Of a DNA stretch of 27,149 bases, positions 7,686 through 15,221 are shown in pieces. The notes beneath the pieces were generated by a model, which was not told the origin of the DNA, did not search any database, and saw only the letters and a list, made by a program, of their open reading frames with translations. The translations under genes and the position numbers were made by a program. The stretch's first letter is position 1; each line of letters opens with the position of its first letter. The DNA comes from Clostridiales bacterium UBA1316 (GTDB taxonomy: Bacteria; Bacillota; Clostridia; Oscillospirales; Oscillospiraceae), in NCBI GenBank assembly GCA_002307055.1, contig DBTM01000013.1, positions 1 to 27,149 of the forward strand. Reading direction: 5' to 3'.

Positions 7686-8559
7686 CACCGGTTATTACAT
7701 AAAAGAAGGCATCAGCAGCATTTTTGCGCACGGCTTCATGTCATTTGCCTCTGTGTGCATCATTATTGCCTGCCTGATTATCATGGGCAGCTTCACGCTG
7801 CTGGCTTTTAACGTCAACTCGATCATCGATAAGTTCGAAAAAGAAAATGTCGTATTAGCGTTCGTTGACGAAACTTTTACGACGGATCAGGCAAAGGCGC
7901 TCGAGAGTAAAATTGAGGCTATTCCCAACGTTGAATACGCCACCTTCATCAGCCGCAGCGATGCGATGGCCAGCTTTGAAAGCAAATATTCGGACAAGTC
8001 TCTTTTTGAAAACCTGGATCCGAGTGTTCTGCGTGACCGCTACGCCGTCTATATGCGCGATATCTCTCTGACGGAGCAGACGCAGAAAGACCTTTTATCC
8101 GTCAGCGGCATCATTAAGGTCAACGCCAACCTGACAATTGCCAAGGGCTTTGTGACCGTCAGCAATATCGTGAGCGGCGTTTCATTTGTTCTTGTTGCCA
8201 TCCTGCTGGCGATATCTTTATTCATCATGTCCAACACGATCAAGCTCGCAACTTTTGACAGGCGGGACGAAATTGCCATCATGAAAATGGTTGGCGCGAC
8301 AAACAGCTTTATACGATGGCCGTTTATTTTTCAGGGCTTTCTTCTTGGAATTACCGGTGCGCTGACGGCATATATCGCGCAGTGGATTATCTACACAATA
8401 GTCACAAAAATGATTCTCAGGGGCAATACGATGACCTTTATCACAACAATTTCATTTTCATCTGTTGCTCTGCCGATGTTTTTTATATTTATGGCCGTCG
8501 GTTTCGGTGTGGGTGTCTTAGGCAGTACCGTTGCGATAAAGAACTACTTAAGAGTTTAA
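7672..8559 (+). CDS. ftsX: Cell division permease FtsX
   Basis: Membrane subunit of FtsEX. The 295-residue protein has one transmembrane helix near residues 22-46, then an extracellular domain of about 120 residues (from NVNSIIDKF to about residue 165), which in this family binds the hydrolase partner. Three more membrane helices lie in the C-terminal FtsX/MacB-like permease domain, with the DRRDEIAIMKMVGAT cytoplasmic motif between helices. The chosen ATG at 7672 lies inside the end of ftsE. The longer frame from 7612 would add 20 residues of ftsE-overlapping sequence with no family character. The ribosome binding site is weak (GGACGG about 10 bases upstream), consistent with translational coupling to ftsE. 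The next gene, 19 bases downstream, encodes the probable hydrolase partner. Confidence 0.95.
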   Translation: MKRTNTGYYIKEGISSIFAHGFMSFASVCIIIACLIIMGSFTLLAFNVNSIIDKFEKENVVLAFVDETFTTDQAKALESKIEAIPNVEYATFISRSDAMASFESKYSDKSLFENLDPSVLRDRYAVYMRDISLTEQTQKDLLSVSGIIKVNANLTIAKGFVTVSNIVSGVSFVLVAILLAISLFIMSNTIKLATFDRRDEIAIMKMVGATNSFIRWPFIFQGFLLGITGALTAYIAQWIIYTIVTKMILRGNTMTFITTISFSSVALPMFFIFMAVGFGVGVLGSTVAIKNYLRV

Positions 8560-8578
8560 TGCGGAATGAGAGGTTAAT

Positions 8579-9787
8579 ATGGCAAGAAAATGGGTTGTTC
8601 GAATAATTGCCATTTTGATGGCGCTTGTTATGGCGTTGTCGGTTCTGTATGTTGTTGTCAGCAGCCTGCAGGCATCAGCTGTCTCTCAGAGCCAGATTGA
8701 CGCCTTGAAAAAGCAGCAGAAGGATATTGAGAAAAAAAAGCAGGAGATTAAATCTAAAATTAATTCGCTGGAATACGAGCAAAAATCAGCAATTGCGAAA
8801 AAAGAAGTCCTGGATGACCAGATCCAGCTCACGCAGGATGATATAGCGAATATCAGCGATCAGATTGACGAATATACCCAGCTCATTGAAGTCAAAAAAG
8901 GTGAAGTTATTCAGTCGCAGAAGAACGAAGATAACCAGTGGGCGCATTATAAAGAAAACATGCGAATGATGGAGGAAAACGGTACCATCTCCTACATATC
9001 GGTAATATTCAACGCCGACAGCTTTGCCGATCTTCTCGCGCGTGTTGATCTTGTGGGGTCCATCATGGATCATGATGAAAAACTCTATGAGCAGCTTAAA
9101 GCGGCCAAGCAGGCGACCGTCGATGCCAAGACGTCGCTGGAGACGGCGAAAGCCGATCAGGAAGCAGATAAAGCCGACCTCATCAGCAAGCAAGCGGAGC
9201 TGGAGACGCAGCGGACACAGGCTGACGCGCTCGTACAGAAAATAGACGACAATATCGACGCCGCCAAGGATCTTTATCAGCAGGAAGTTGATGCCGCCAA
9301 CAGCATCCAGTCCGACATCAACAAAAAAATGGATGAACTCAAAAAACAGAAGCAGCAGGTTGTCGGTACAGGCAATCTGATCTGGCCGACGCCCTCATGC
9401 AATATCGTGACGTCACCGTACGGTCAGAGATATCATCCGATTTATCATGAGTTCAGAATGCATAACGGTATTGATATCGGCGCAAAATATGGCGCGAGCA
9501 TCGTAGCGGCCGACAGCGGCGTTGTCATCATCTCTGAATACAGCTCCTCGTACGGCAACTATATCGTCATCAGTCACGGCAATAACGTGACAACGCTGTA
9601 CGCGCATATGAGCAGCCGAATTGCCAAGGTCGGAGACAAGGTGAAACAGGGCGATGTTATTGGCAAAGTGGGCTCTACCGGCGCGTCGACAGGCCCGCAC
9701 GTCCATTTTGAAGTTTCGGTTAACGGGGCAAGAGTCAATCCGCTCAATTATTTTGACAGCAGCAGTTATGTAAAGCAGGGCTGGTAA
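8579..9787 (+). CDS. Secreted coiled-coil M23 peptidoglycan endopeptidase (EnvC-like domain layout)
   Basis: Predicted cell-wall hydrolase that cuts peptide cross-links in peptidoglycan and is probably activated by FtsEX. The 402-residue protein starts with a signal peptide or anchor (hydrophobic stretch about residues 8-30, possible cleavage after ASA near 35). A long Lys/Glu/Gln-rich coiled coil follows from about 37 to 255, and a C-terminal LytM/M23 domain begins near residue 265. The zinc and catalytic residues are all present: H295 and D299 in HNGID, H343 in YAHM, and H374/H376 in HVHF. This differs from E. coli EnvC, whose LytM domain is degenerate and only activates amidases. The ATG follows a GAGAGG site by 5 bases. 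It lies 19 bases after ftsX and 22 bases before the S41 protease gene, forming one operon. Confidence 0.92.
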   Translation: MARKWVVRIIAILMALVMALSVLYVVVSSLQASAVSQSQIDALKKQQKDIEKKKQEIKSKINSLEYEQKSAIAKKEVLDDQIQLTQDDIANISDQIDEYTQLIEVKKGEVIQSQKNEDNQWAHYKENMRMMEENGTISYISVIFNADSFADLLARVDLVGSIMDHDEKLYEQLKAAKQATVDAKTSLETAKADQEADKADLISKQAELETQRTQADALVQKIDDNIDAAKDLYQQEVDAANSIQSDINKKMDELKKQKQQVVGTGNLIWPTPSCNIVTSPYGQRYHPIYHEFRMHNGIDIGAKYGASIVAADSGVVIISEYSSSYGNYIVISHGNNVTTLYAHMSSRIAKVGDKVKQGDVIGKVGSTGASTGPHVHFEVSVNGARVNPLNYFDSSSYVKQGW

Positions 9788-9809
9788 TAAATCAACATAG
9801 GAAGCAAAA

Positions 9810-11000
9810 ATGAAAAAACAACTGAGTTTAAAAGCTGCTGCAGCGCTGATGCTTTGTGCGTCAGCGCTCACATGTGTTCTGCTTCTGGTGTTTTTTGGCC
9901 TGTATCTTGGCGTGGGAACGGATTTATTCGGCGAAATCAGGACGTATATCACACTGCGACGCGATATTAAACAAGAGTATATCGGTGATTACGACGGAAA
10001 AGCGGTTTCAGAAGCCGCGCTTTCGGCTGTCGTGACGGCGTTGGGCGACAAGTGGTCGTATTACATGACACCTGAGGAATATCAGGAATATCTCAACTCA
10101 TCCAACAATCAATATTCGGGACTCGGCATCAGCGTTAAAAAAGACGATGCCACGGGCGGAATCCTTGTCATGGACGTATTTGAGGGTTCGTCGGCTGCTA
10201 AAGCCGGTATTCTGGAAGGTGACAGTATTACCGCTATTGACGGTAAGGATATCACAAAGCTGACACTGAAGGATGCCACAGCCCTTATCGACAGGCAGCT
10301 GGGGCAGACCGTGAAGCTGACGATCCTGGGTAAAGACGGGAAAACGAGAGAAATAACAGCCGAGTATACCATCATAGAGACGCATCCTGTGAGCTCCGAG
10401 CTGCTCAGCGGTGATATCGGTTATATCAAGATCAAGAACTTCGAAGGCAGTGCCGCCGATGAATTCATCAAAGCGGCGGACGATCTTGTCAAACAGGGCG
10501 CGAAATCGTTTGTTTTTGATGTCAGAAACAATGGCGGCGGGCGTGTGTCTGAGCTAAAAAAGATACTGGATTACCTGCTGCCGTCCTGCGATATTTTTAT
10601 TGCCGTCGAGAAAAACGGCAAAGAGGATGTCTCGGTATCCGGGTCTTCAGCCGTGAAGCTGCCGTCTGTTGTCCTGGTCAACAGCTATTCCTATTCGGCC
10701 GCGGAATATTTCGCGGCATGCCTGCAGGAATATAAATACGCGTCGGTTGTCGGCCAGCATACAACCGGCAAGAACCGCTCGCAGATAACACTGGAGCTGC
10801 CGGACGGCGGCGCGCTGCATATATCGTCGGGCGAATACCTGACGCCGCACCGTGTCAGCTTAACCAAGCAGGGCGGTATTACGCCGGATGTCCAGCTTGA
10901 ACTGTCGGAGGCGGATAATATTCTCCTGTATAACGGCGCGCTTGACGCGGCAAAAGATACGCAGCTGCAAAAAGCAATAGAAATTTTGAAACAGTCATAA
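9810..11000 (+). CDS. C-terminal processing peptidase (PDZ, S41 family)
   Basis: Predicted membrane-anchored serine protease of the CtpA/CtpB family, acting outside the cytoplasm on wall or envelope proteins. The 396-residue protein has an N-terminal hydrophobic helix (about residues 8-35), a PDZ domain with the YSGLGI segment near residue 105 and a VFEGSSAAKAGI block, and the S41 catalytic core. S296 in the SYSAAE motif and K321 in TTGKN form the expected Ser-Lys dyad. They are 25 residues apart, as in E. coli Prc (430/455). The residue after the lysine is Asn where Gly is usual. It closes the ftsE-ftsX-M23 run; a ctp gene beside ftsEX is also known from Bacillus (ctpB). A role in turnover or activation of the adjacent hydrolase is plausible but inferred. 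Confidence 0.93.
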   Translation: MKKQLSLKAAAALMLCASALTCVLLLVFFGLYLGVGTDLFGEIRTYITLRRDIKQEYIGDYDGKAVSEAALSAVVTALGDKWSYYMTPEEYQEYLNSSNNQYSGLGISVKKDDATGGILVMDVFEGSSAAKAGILEGDSITAIDGKDITKLTLKDATALIDRQLGQTVKLTILGKDGKTREITAEYTIIETHPVSSELLSGDIGYIKIKNFEGSAADEFIKAADDLVKQGAKSFVFDVRNNGGGRVSELKKILDYLLPSCDIFIAVEKNGKEDVSVSGSSAVKLPSVVLVNSYSYSAAEYFAACLQEYKYASVVGQHTTGKNRSQITLELPDGGALHISSGEYLTPHRVSLTKQGGITPDVQLELSEADNILLYNGALDAAKDTQLQKAIEILKQS

Positions 11001-11077
11001 CAGGCAATTCCGTTCATATATTCTAAAGTATCAGAGCAGGAAGCAGCTTTAGGATATACAGCGGAATGAGGCCTCAT

Positions 11078-11887
11078 ATGATTTGTTTGCTCGGAACGGC
11101 GGAGACACCCGACGTCGGTATCATCACGCGAGTCAGGCGCGCTCGAAAGGGTTATAGGGGCGTCAGCGCCAGGGAGCTTCTTATTTTGGGCGTGAGAACG
11201 CTGCATATCACCCTTGATAAAACACCCTCAATATCGCAGAAAATTATAAAAAAGAGAATCAAGTATGCCTCGTCGCTGATGCGTTCGGAACGCGTCAGCC
11301 AAGTGTTTTTTGCTAAAAACTTCCCGTATAGAGAGCTTGTTCTGCGGGAAGGCTTTGATGAAATGGATGAATGCCTGCTGATGAAGCTCTTTGCCGGGAA
11401 GCTTGCCACAGAATTTGCCGACGGCGAAAAAGTCGCCGCTTTCTTTGCCGAACGGCTGACAGGCGACGCCGAACGCATATTCAGCGAGCTGTGCCGCGCT
11501 TTCAGATATGTCATCGCCGTCTCGGAAGCGGACGGCAGTCAGCTGTTTGCGGCGTTTGGCAGGCAGCTGGGAATATCTGTAATTGGTCGGCCGACACCGA
11601 AGCAGCTGCTGCGCGCCGATGTCGCGGTTTTCTTCAGCCCGCCGAAACAGGAGATGGTGCTCTCCGAAAAATGCGTGGTAATCCCGGTTACTGCTTCCGC
11701 GCTGGAAGGCGTCGTTTGCAGGAATGTTGTTACCGGTATAACGGTATCGCTGGTAAACGGCATGCAGCCGGATATACCGGAAGGGTTTCAGCCCGGACCG
11801 CTTTATGCCGCAGCAATCCGCGCCGGTACGCTCAGACTCGGCGATGTTCTCATTCAAAACATTAAAATGGCAGACATGTATATGTGA
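11078..11887 (+). CDS. Protein of unknown function, 269 residues
   Basis: I do not recognise this family. No signal peptide or membrane helix is evident, so it is likely cytoplasmic. The N-terminal third is basic (RVRRARKGYRG, KKRIKYA). The C-terminal half alternates strands and helices in a Rossmann-like way (FRYVIAVSEADGS, GISVIGRPTPKQLL, ADVAVFFSPP, CVVIPVTASALEG), but no glycine-rich nucleotide loop is seen. Start choice: ATG 11078 has GAGG 6 bases upstream, while ATG 11066 would add MRPH and has a more distant AGGA. It lies 77 bases after the S41 protease gene and before the promoter-bearing gap ahead of greA, so it probably ends the ftsEX transcript. Long uninterrupted frame and codon use like its neighbours support a real gene. 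Confidence 0.75.
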   Translation: MICLLGTAETPDVGIITRVRRARKGYRGVSARELLILGVRTLHITLDKTPSISQKIIKKRIKYASSLMRSERVSQVFFAKNFPYRELVLREGFDEMDECLLMKLFAGKLATEFADGEKVAAFFAERLTGDAERIFSELCRAFRYVIAVSEADGSQLFAAFGRQLGISVIGRPTPKQLLRADVAVFFSPPKQEMVLSEKCVVIPVTASALEGVVCRNVVTGITVSLVNGMQPDIPEGFQPGPLYAAAIRAGTLRLGDVLIQNIKMADMYM

Positions 11888-11913
11888 TATAACCTGTATG
11901 CCGTCACAATCAC

Positions 11914-11942
11914 TTGACAAAAAATCAAATATTAACTATAAT
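11914..11942 (+). promoter_or_regulatory. Perfect consensus sigma-A promoter upstream of greA
   Basis: TTGACA at 11914-11919 and TATAAT at 11937-11942 are both exact consensus, with the optimal 17-base spacer. It is the strongest promoter-like sequence in the window. The expected transcription start is near 11949-11951, about 250 bases before the greA start. Confidence 0.88.
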
Positions 11943-11948
11943 CAGTGT

Positions 11949-12089
11949 TCATACACGTCATGTTTATACAAACAGCATTTACGCTGGCTTATATGTTCAC
12001 CGTTAATTTGTGAAGCGGAAGCATTTATAAGCTTTTCATTATATAATTTCTTTTTATATGTGTCGGTTTATCCGGCACGGATTTTTTTA
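11949..12089 (+). ncRNA. Candidate structured small RNA or attenuated leader (unnamed)
   Basis: A region of about 140 bases between a perfect promoter and a terminator-like hairpin, with no convincing reading frame. Three small inverted repeats lie in a row before the terminator: 11973-11976 with 11983-11986, 11996-12000 with 12010-12014, and 12017-12022 with 12031-12036 (with wobble pairs). This layout fits a free-standing small RNA or a regulated 5' leader of greA. I recognise no known riboswitch, T-box or 6S-like signature. Boundaries are estimates. Confidence 0.45.
12060..12088 (+). terminator. Terminator-like hairpin in the greA upstream region
   Basis: A 7-bp stem (12060-12066 with 12072-12078, one G-U pair) with a 5-base loop is followed after three bases by seven T residues at 12082-12088. 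It lies about 110 bases downstream of the expected transcription start and 110 bases before greA. No good second promoter was seen between it and greA, so some read-through would be needed for greA expression. Confidence 0.6.
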
Positions 12090-12197
12090 AATCAAAGCGC
12101 GTATGAAATATTTTCCAGCATCGGCGTATTTCAGACAAAAAAGTTAGAAGACATCCCGGTATAACAGCGATTGATACAAATCGAAAGGATGGTGGCT

Positions 12198-12674
12198 ATG
12201 GCTAAGGAAACAAGATACAAGATGAGCGAGGAGCGCTTGAAGGAACTCAAAGAGGAGCTTCAATATCTTGTTAACGTCAGAGAAAAAGAGGTAGCCGAGC
12301 AGATTAAAGAGGCGAGGTCTTTTGGAGACCTTTCCGAAAACAGCGAATATGACGAGGCTAAAACAGAACAGGGGAAGCTCTATTCTAAAATTGCCGAAAT
12401 CAGAAACCTGATTGAAAATGTCGAGATTATCACAAACAGTGATGAGACCGATAAGGTCGGTATCGGCACAATATTTACAGTTAAAGACCTGGAGTTTGAT
12501 GTGGAGGATACCTATCAGATCGTCGGGTCTCAGGAAGCTGACCCGATTATAGCCAAGATATCGGACGATTCACCGCTCGGCAAGGCCCTGATGGGCCATA
12601 AAGTCGGCGATACGGTGGAAATTGATGCGCCTGCCGGACGCCTGAAGTTTGAGATACTTAAAATCGGCAAATAA
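12198..12674 (+). CDS. greA: Transcription elongation factor GreA
   Basis: Rescues backtracked RNA polymerase by stimulating cleavage of the nascent RNA 3' end through the secondary channel. The 158-residue product matches the family length. The N-terminal antiparallel coiled coil covers about residues 8-75, with the acidic tip residues D44 and E47 in GDLSENSEYDEAK. The C-terminal FKBP-like domain includes DSPLGKALMGHKVGD and a final FEILKI strand. The longest frame opens at a TTG at 12171, but ATG 12198 gives the canonical MAKE start and has AAAGGA about 8 bases upstream; ATG 12189 overlaps that site. It is preceded by a long leader with a perfect promoter and a terminator-like hairpin, and followed by strong inverted repeats before lysS. 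Confidence 0.96.
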   Translation: MAKETRYKMSEERLKELKEELQYLVNVREKEVAEQIKEARSFGDLSENSEYDEAKTEQGKLYSKIAEIRNLIENVEIITNSDETDKVGIGTIFTVKDLEFDVEDTYQIVGSQEADPIIAKISDDSPLGKALMGHKVGDTVEIDAPAGRLKFEILKIGK

Positions 12675-12778
12675 GTGTGAAAGCAAGCTTTCACACCTGA
12701 AAAACGATTTGTCCGCCACGAGGCGGCCATTTGCGAAGTAAATTTCTTCGCAATTAACTTCGCAAAACATCGTTTTTC
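12675..12778. repeat. Composite extragenic palindromic element between greA and lysS
   Basis: The element starts directly at the greA stop codon. First comes a near loop-free 10-bp inverted repeat (12675-12684 with 12687-12696). An outer 10-bp stem (12699-12708 with 12769-12778) then encloses a 5-bp hairpin (12713-12717 with 12722-12726) and a 10-bp stem (12730-12739 with 12757-12766). The last competes with an alternative 8-bp hairpin (12731-12738 with 12746-12753). None is followed by a clean T-run, so this is not a simple terminator. It resembles a REP-like or MITE-like intergenic element, or an RNA switch ahead of lysS. Confidence 0.75.
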
Positions 12779-12816
12779 GCTGCTGTAATTGCGGCGCGGA
12801 GGAATAGGAGATTAAA

Positions 12817-14316
12817 ATGGCGGATGAAATAGGGGCCCCGGCGGAGCAGGAGCTGTCGGAGCTTTTACAGATCAGAATGGACAAGCTCAAGAAGCTTCAG
12901 GAGGAGGGGCGCGATCCCTTCCAGATAACAAAATTTAACCGGACGGCGTTTACCGCCGACGTGCTTGCGCATTTTGAAACCATGGAAAATACGGATGTAT
13001 CCATGGCTGGACGTTTGATGGCTAAACGTGAAATGGGCAAAGCGATCTTTGCTGATTTGATTGACGACAAAGGCCGGATTCAGCTCTATATCCGCATGAA
13101 CGATGTCGGCGAAGAGCCTTTTGCCGATTTTAAAAGAAGCGATATCGGCGATATCATCGGCATCTCCGGATTTGTTTTCAAAACACGTATGGGCGAGACC
13201 TCAATCCACTGCAAGCAGGTCAAGCTGCTCGCTAAATCTCTGCGGCCTCTGCCGGAAAAATTCCACGGGCTGACGAACCAGGAGCTCAAGTACAGGCAGC
13301 GTTATGTCGACCTGATTATGAACCCGGAAACACGCCGTGTGTTTGAAATCCGAAGCCGCTTTATCCGGCATATCCGGTCTTATCTTGATAACCGCGGCTA
13401 TATGGAGGTCGAGACACCTGTTCTCAACACCATCTCCGGCGGCGCGACAGCGCGTCCGTTTGTCACGCACCACAACACCCTGGACTTAAACATGTATATG
13501 CGCATCGCGACCGAGCTGCATCTCAAACGCCTGATTGTCGGCGGTATCGAGCGTGTCTACGAGATTGGCCGTATTTTTCGAAATGAAGGTATGGACACAA
13601 AGCACAATCCGGAGTTTACAACCGTCGAGCTGTATGAGGCTTATGCCGACTATAACGATATGATGGATCTCTTTGAAGCGCTGCTGTCCGGTGCCGCAAT
13701 GGAGCTGCTGGGGTCATATAATACCCAGTGGCAGGGCGAGGAACTTGATTTAACTCCCGGCTGGCCTCGCCTGACGATGGCGGAAGCGGTTAAACAATAT
13801 ACGGGCGTCAACTTTATGTCGTTCACGTCGACCGAAGATGCCGTTAAAGCAGCGGCAACCCTCGGTGTTAAAATGGCACCCGGCAAAGTTCCATCCTGGG
13901 GCGACCTCCTGTATGAATGCTTTGACCAACGCGTGGAAGAAAAGCTCATACAGCCGGTATTCATCATCGACCATCCCGTCGAGGTTTCGCCGCTGGCCAA
14001 GCGTAAGGCTTCCGATCCCCGTCTGACCGAACGCTTCGAGCTTTTCATCTGCCGCAATGAGATGGGCAACGCCTTTTCGGAGCTCAACGACCCTGTTGAC
14101 CAAAAGCAGCGCTTTATGCGCCAAGCCGCGCTGCGCAGTGCCGGTGATGACGAAGCCGGAATGATGGACGAGGATTATATCAACGCTCTGGAATATGGTA
14201 TGCCCCCGACAGGCGGCCTCGGCATTGGGATTGACCGCTGCGTCATGATGCTGACGAATAACTCCTCAATCAGGGATGTCCTCCTGTTCCCAACAATGAA
14301 GCCAATAGAAGATTGA
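12817..14316 (+). CDS. lysS: Lysyl-tRNA synthetase, class II
   Basis: Charges tRNA-Lys with lysine using ATP. The 499-residue protein is full length for bacterial class II LysRS. An N-terminal OB-fold anticodon-binding domain covers about residues 55-160 (AGRLMAKREMGKAIFADL and the IHCKQVKLLAKSLRPLPEK block). The class II catalytic core follows, with motif 2 FRNEGMDTKHNPEF (R255) and motif 3 GGLGIGIDR (residues 466-474). The ATG at 12817 follows AGGAG at 12806-12810 with 6 bases between. It lies 142 bases downstream of greA, a common pairing in Firmicutes, with the gap filled by inverted repeats. No T-box specifier or antiterminator could be recognised in that gap. Confidence 0.97.
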   Translation: MADEIGAPAEQELSELLQIRMDKLKKLQEEGRDPFQITKFNRTAFTADVLAHFETMENTDVSMAGRLMAKREMGKAIFADLIDDKGRIQLYIRMNDVGEEPFADFKRSDIGDIIGISGFVFKTRMGETSIHCKQVKLLAKSLRPLPEKFHGLTNQELKYRQRYVDLIMNPETRRVFEIRSRFIRHIRSYLDNRGYMEVETPVLNTISGGATARPFVTHHNTLDLNMYMRIATELHLKRLIVGGIERVYEIGRIFRNEGMDTKHNPEFTTVELYEAYADYNDMMDLFEALLSGAAMELLGSYNTQWQGEELDLTPGWPRLTMAEAVKQYTGVNFMSFTSTEDAVKAAATLGVKMAPGKVPSWGDLLYECFDQRVEEKLIQPVFIIDHPVEVSPLAKRKASDPRLTERFELFICRNEMGNAFSELNDPVDQKQRFMRQAALRSAGDDEAGMMDEDYINALEYGMPPTGGLGIGIDRCVMMLTNNSSIRDVLLFPTMKPIED

Positions 14317-14323
14317 TGAAATT

Positions 14324-14362
14324 GAAGCTGCGGCGTAAGATAAATCTTACAGCCACAGCTTC
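14324..14362. repeat. Long near-perfect hairpin between lysS and the SpoU methyltransferase gene
   Basis: The arms pair as 7 bp (14324-14330 with 14356-14362), 3 bp (14332-14334 with 14352-14354) and 7 bp (14335-14341 with 14344-14350), with one mismatch, one bulged base and a 2-base loop. It begins 8 bases after the lysS stop. No T-run follows on the + strand, so it is more like a stabiliser, processing site or palindromic repeat than a standard terminator. Confidence 0.75.
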
Positions 14363-14382
14363 GGTATTTAAAGGAATATGTT

Positions 14383-15138
14383 ATGAATGAAATTAAAAGC
14401 CGAAAAAACCCGCTCATTATTCACCTGAAGAAGCTTGGTACAGACAGCGACTACAGACGCAGCTGCCGCGAATTCGTCTGTGACGGGGAAAAGCTTCTGC
14501 GTGAAGCCGTGAACAGCGGCGCGGATATCAAAGCTGTTTTATTAAGCGGATATAAGCCGGACTGGCTGCCGACTGAGATACCATTATTTTATGTGGAGCA
14601 GGACATCATCGACTCCGTATCGCCGCTCAAAAATCCGCAGAATGTCATTTTTTCCTGCGCTATTCCAGAGCAGTCCGAGCAGGCTGAAGCCGACGGCTTT
14701 TATATAATCCTCGAAGGGATACAGGACCCCGGCAATGTCGGCACAATCATCCGCACAGCCGCCGCGTTCAGCGCCGCCGGTGTCATCCTGACCGGAGCCT
14801 GCGCCGACCCCTACAACCCCAAGACGATCCGCGCGACAATGGGCGCAATTTTCAGACAGCACATTTCCTCAATGAATCTTGACGAAATCGCAGCTCTCAA
14901 AAACAAAGGCCTCAAGCTATATGCCGCCGCTCTCGGCGCGGACAGCAAAGACATCAGGCACATATCGCTGCAAAATGCCGCCGTCGCCATCGGCAGCGAA
15001 GGCAGCGGCCTCAGCGCAGAAATCACCGCGTTATGCGACGAAAAAATAATAATCCCCATGTCTCCCCTTAGCGAGTCCCTCAACGCCGCCGTCGCCGCCG
15101 CCATCATCCTGTGGCAAGCTGTTTCTGAGGCTCCTTAG
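14383..15138 (+). CDS. SpoU/TrmH-family RNA 2'-O-methyltransferase
   Basis: Predicted SAM-dependent methyltransferase acting on rRNA or tRNA ribose. The exact target cannot be read from the sequence. The 251-residue protein has an N-terminal L30e-like substrate-binding part (residues 1-95, with the FVCDGEKLLREA segment typical of the RlmB/TsnR subgroup). The SPOUT knot domain follows: motif 1 LEGIQDPGNVGTIIRTA (E111, N118, R124), motif 2 IGSEGSGLS (203-211) and motif 3 with S232, L233 and N234. The ATG at 14383 has AAGGA 7 bases upstream. It lies 66 bases after lysS with a strong hairpin between. No T-run terminator follows its stop; a 7-bp inverted repeat (15130-15136 with 15142-15148) spans the stop codon. 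Confidence 0.9.
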   Translation: MNEIKSRKNPLIIHLKKLGTDSDYRRSCREFVCDGEKLLREAVNSGADIKAVLLSGYKPDWLPTEIPLFYVEQDIIDSVSPLKNPQNVIFSCAIPEQSEQAEADGFYIILEGIQDPGNVGTIIRTAAAFSAAGVILTGACADPYNPKTIRATMGAIFRQHISSMNLDEIAALKNKGLKLYAAALGADSKDIRHISLQNAAVAIGSEGSGLSAEITALCDEKIIIPMSPLSESLNAAVAAAIILWQAVSEAP

Positions 15139-15169
15139 GCAAAGGAGCTGCCGACGAAGACGGCTGAGG

Positions 15170-15197
15170 TTGACAAAGGATGTAGAATATGGATAAT
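15170..15197 (+). promoter_or_regulatory. Sigma-A type promoter upstream of dprA
   Basis: TTGACA at 15170-15175 is a perfect -35 box. GATAAT at 15192-15197 is a five-of-six -10 box with a 16-base spacer. Transcription would begin near 15204, about 80 bases before dprA, and could drive dprA-topA-trmFO-plsX. Confidence 0.6.
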
Positions 15198-15221
15198 AGA
15201 ATATTACCGGGAGATAAAAAC

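Noticed and set aside
11805..12164. Open frame of 119 codons across the greA upstream region
   Set aside because: It starts inside the preceding gene in another frame, has no ribosome binding site, and its product is low-complexity with no protein-like pattern; the region looks like promoter plus structured RNA instead.
12160..12165. TATAAC as a second promoter close to greA
   Set aside because: No acceptable -35 box at 16-18 bases upstream and no extended -10 motif.
12675..12816. T-box riboswitch ahead of lysS
   Set aside because: The gap is too short and no specifier loop, T-box sequence or terminator/antiterminator pair could be identified.
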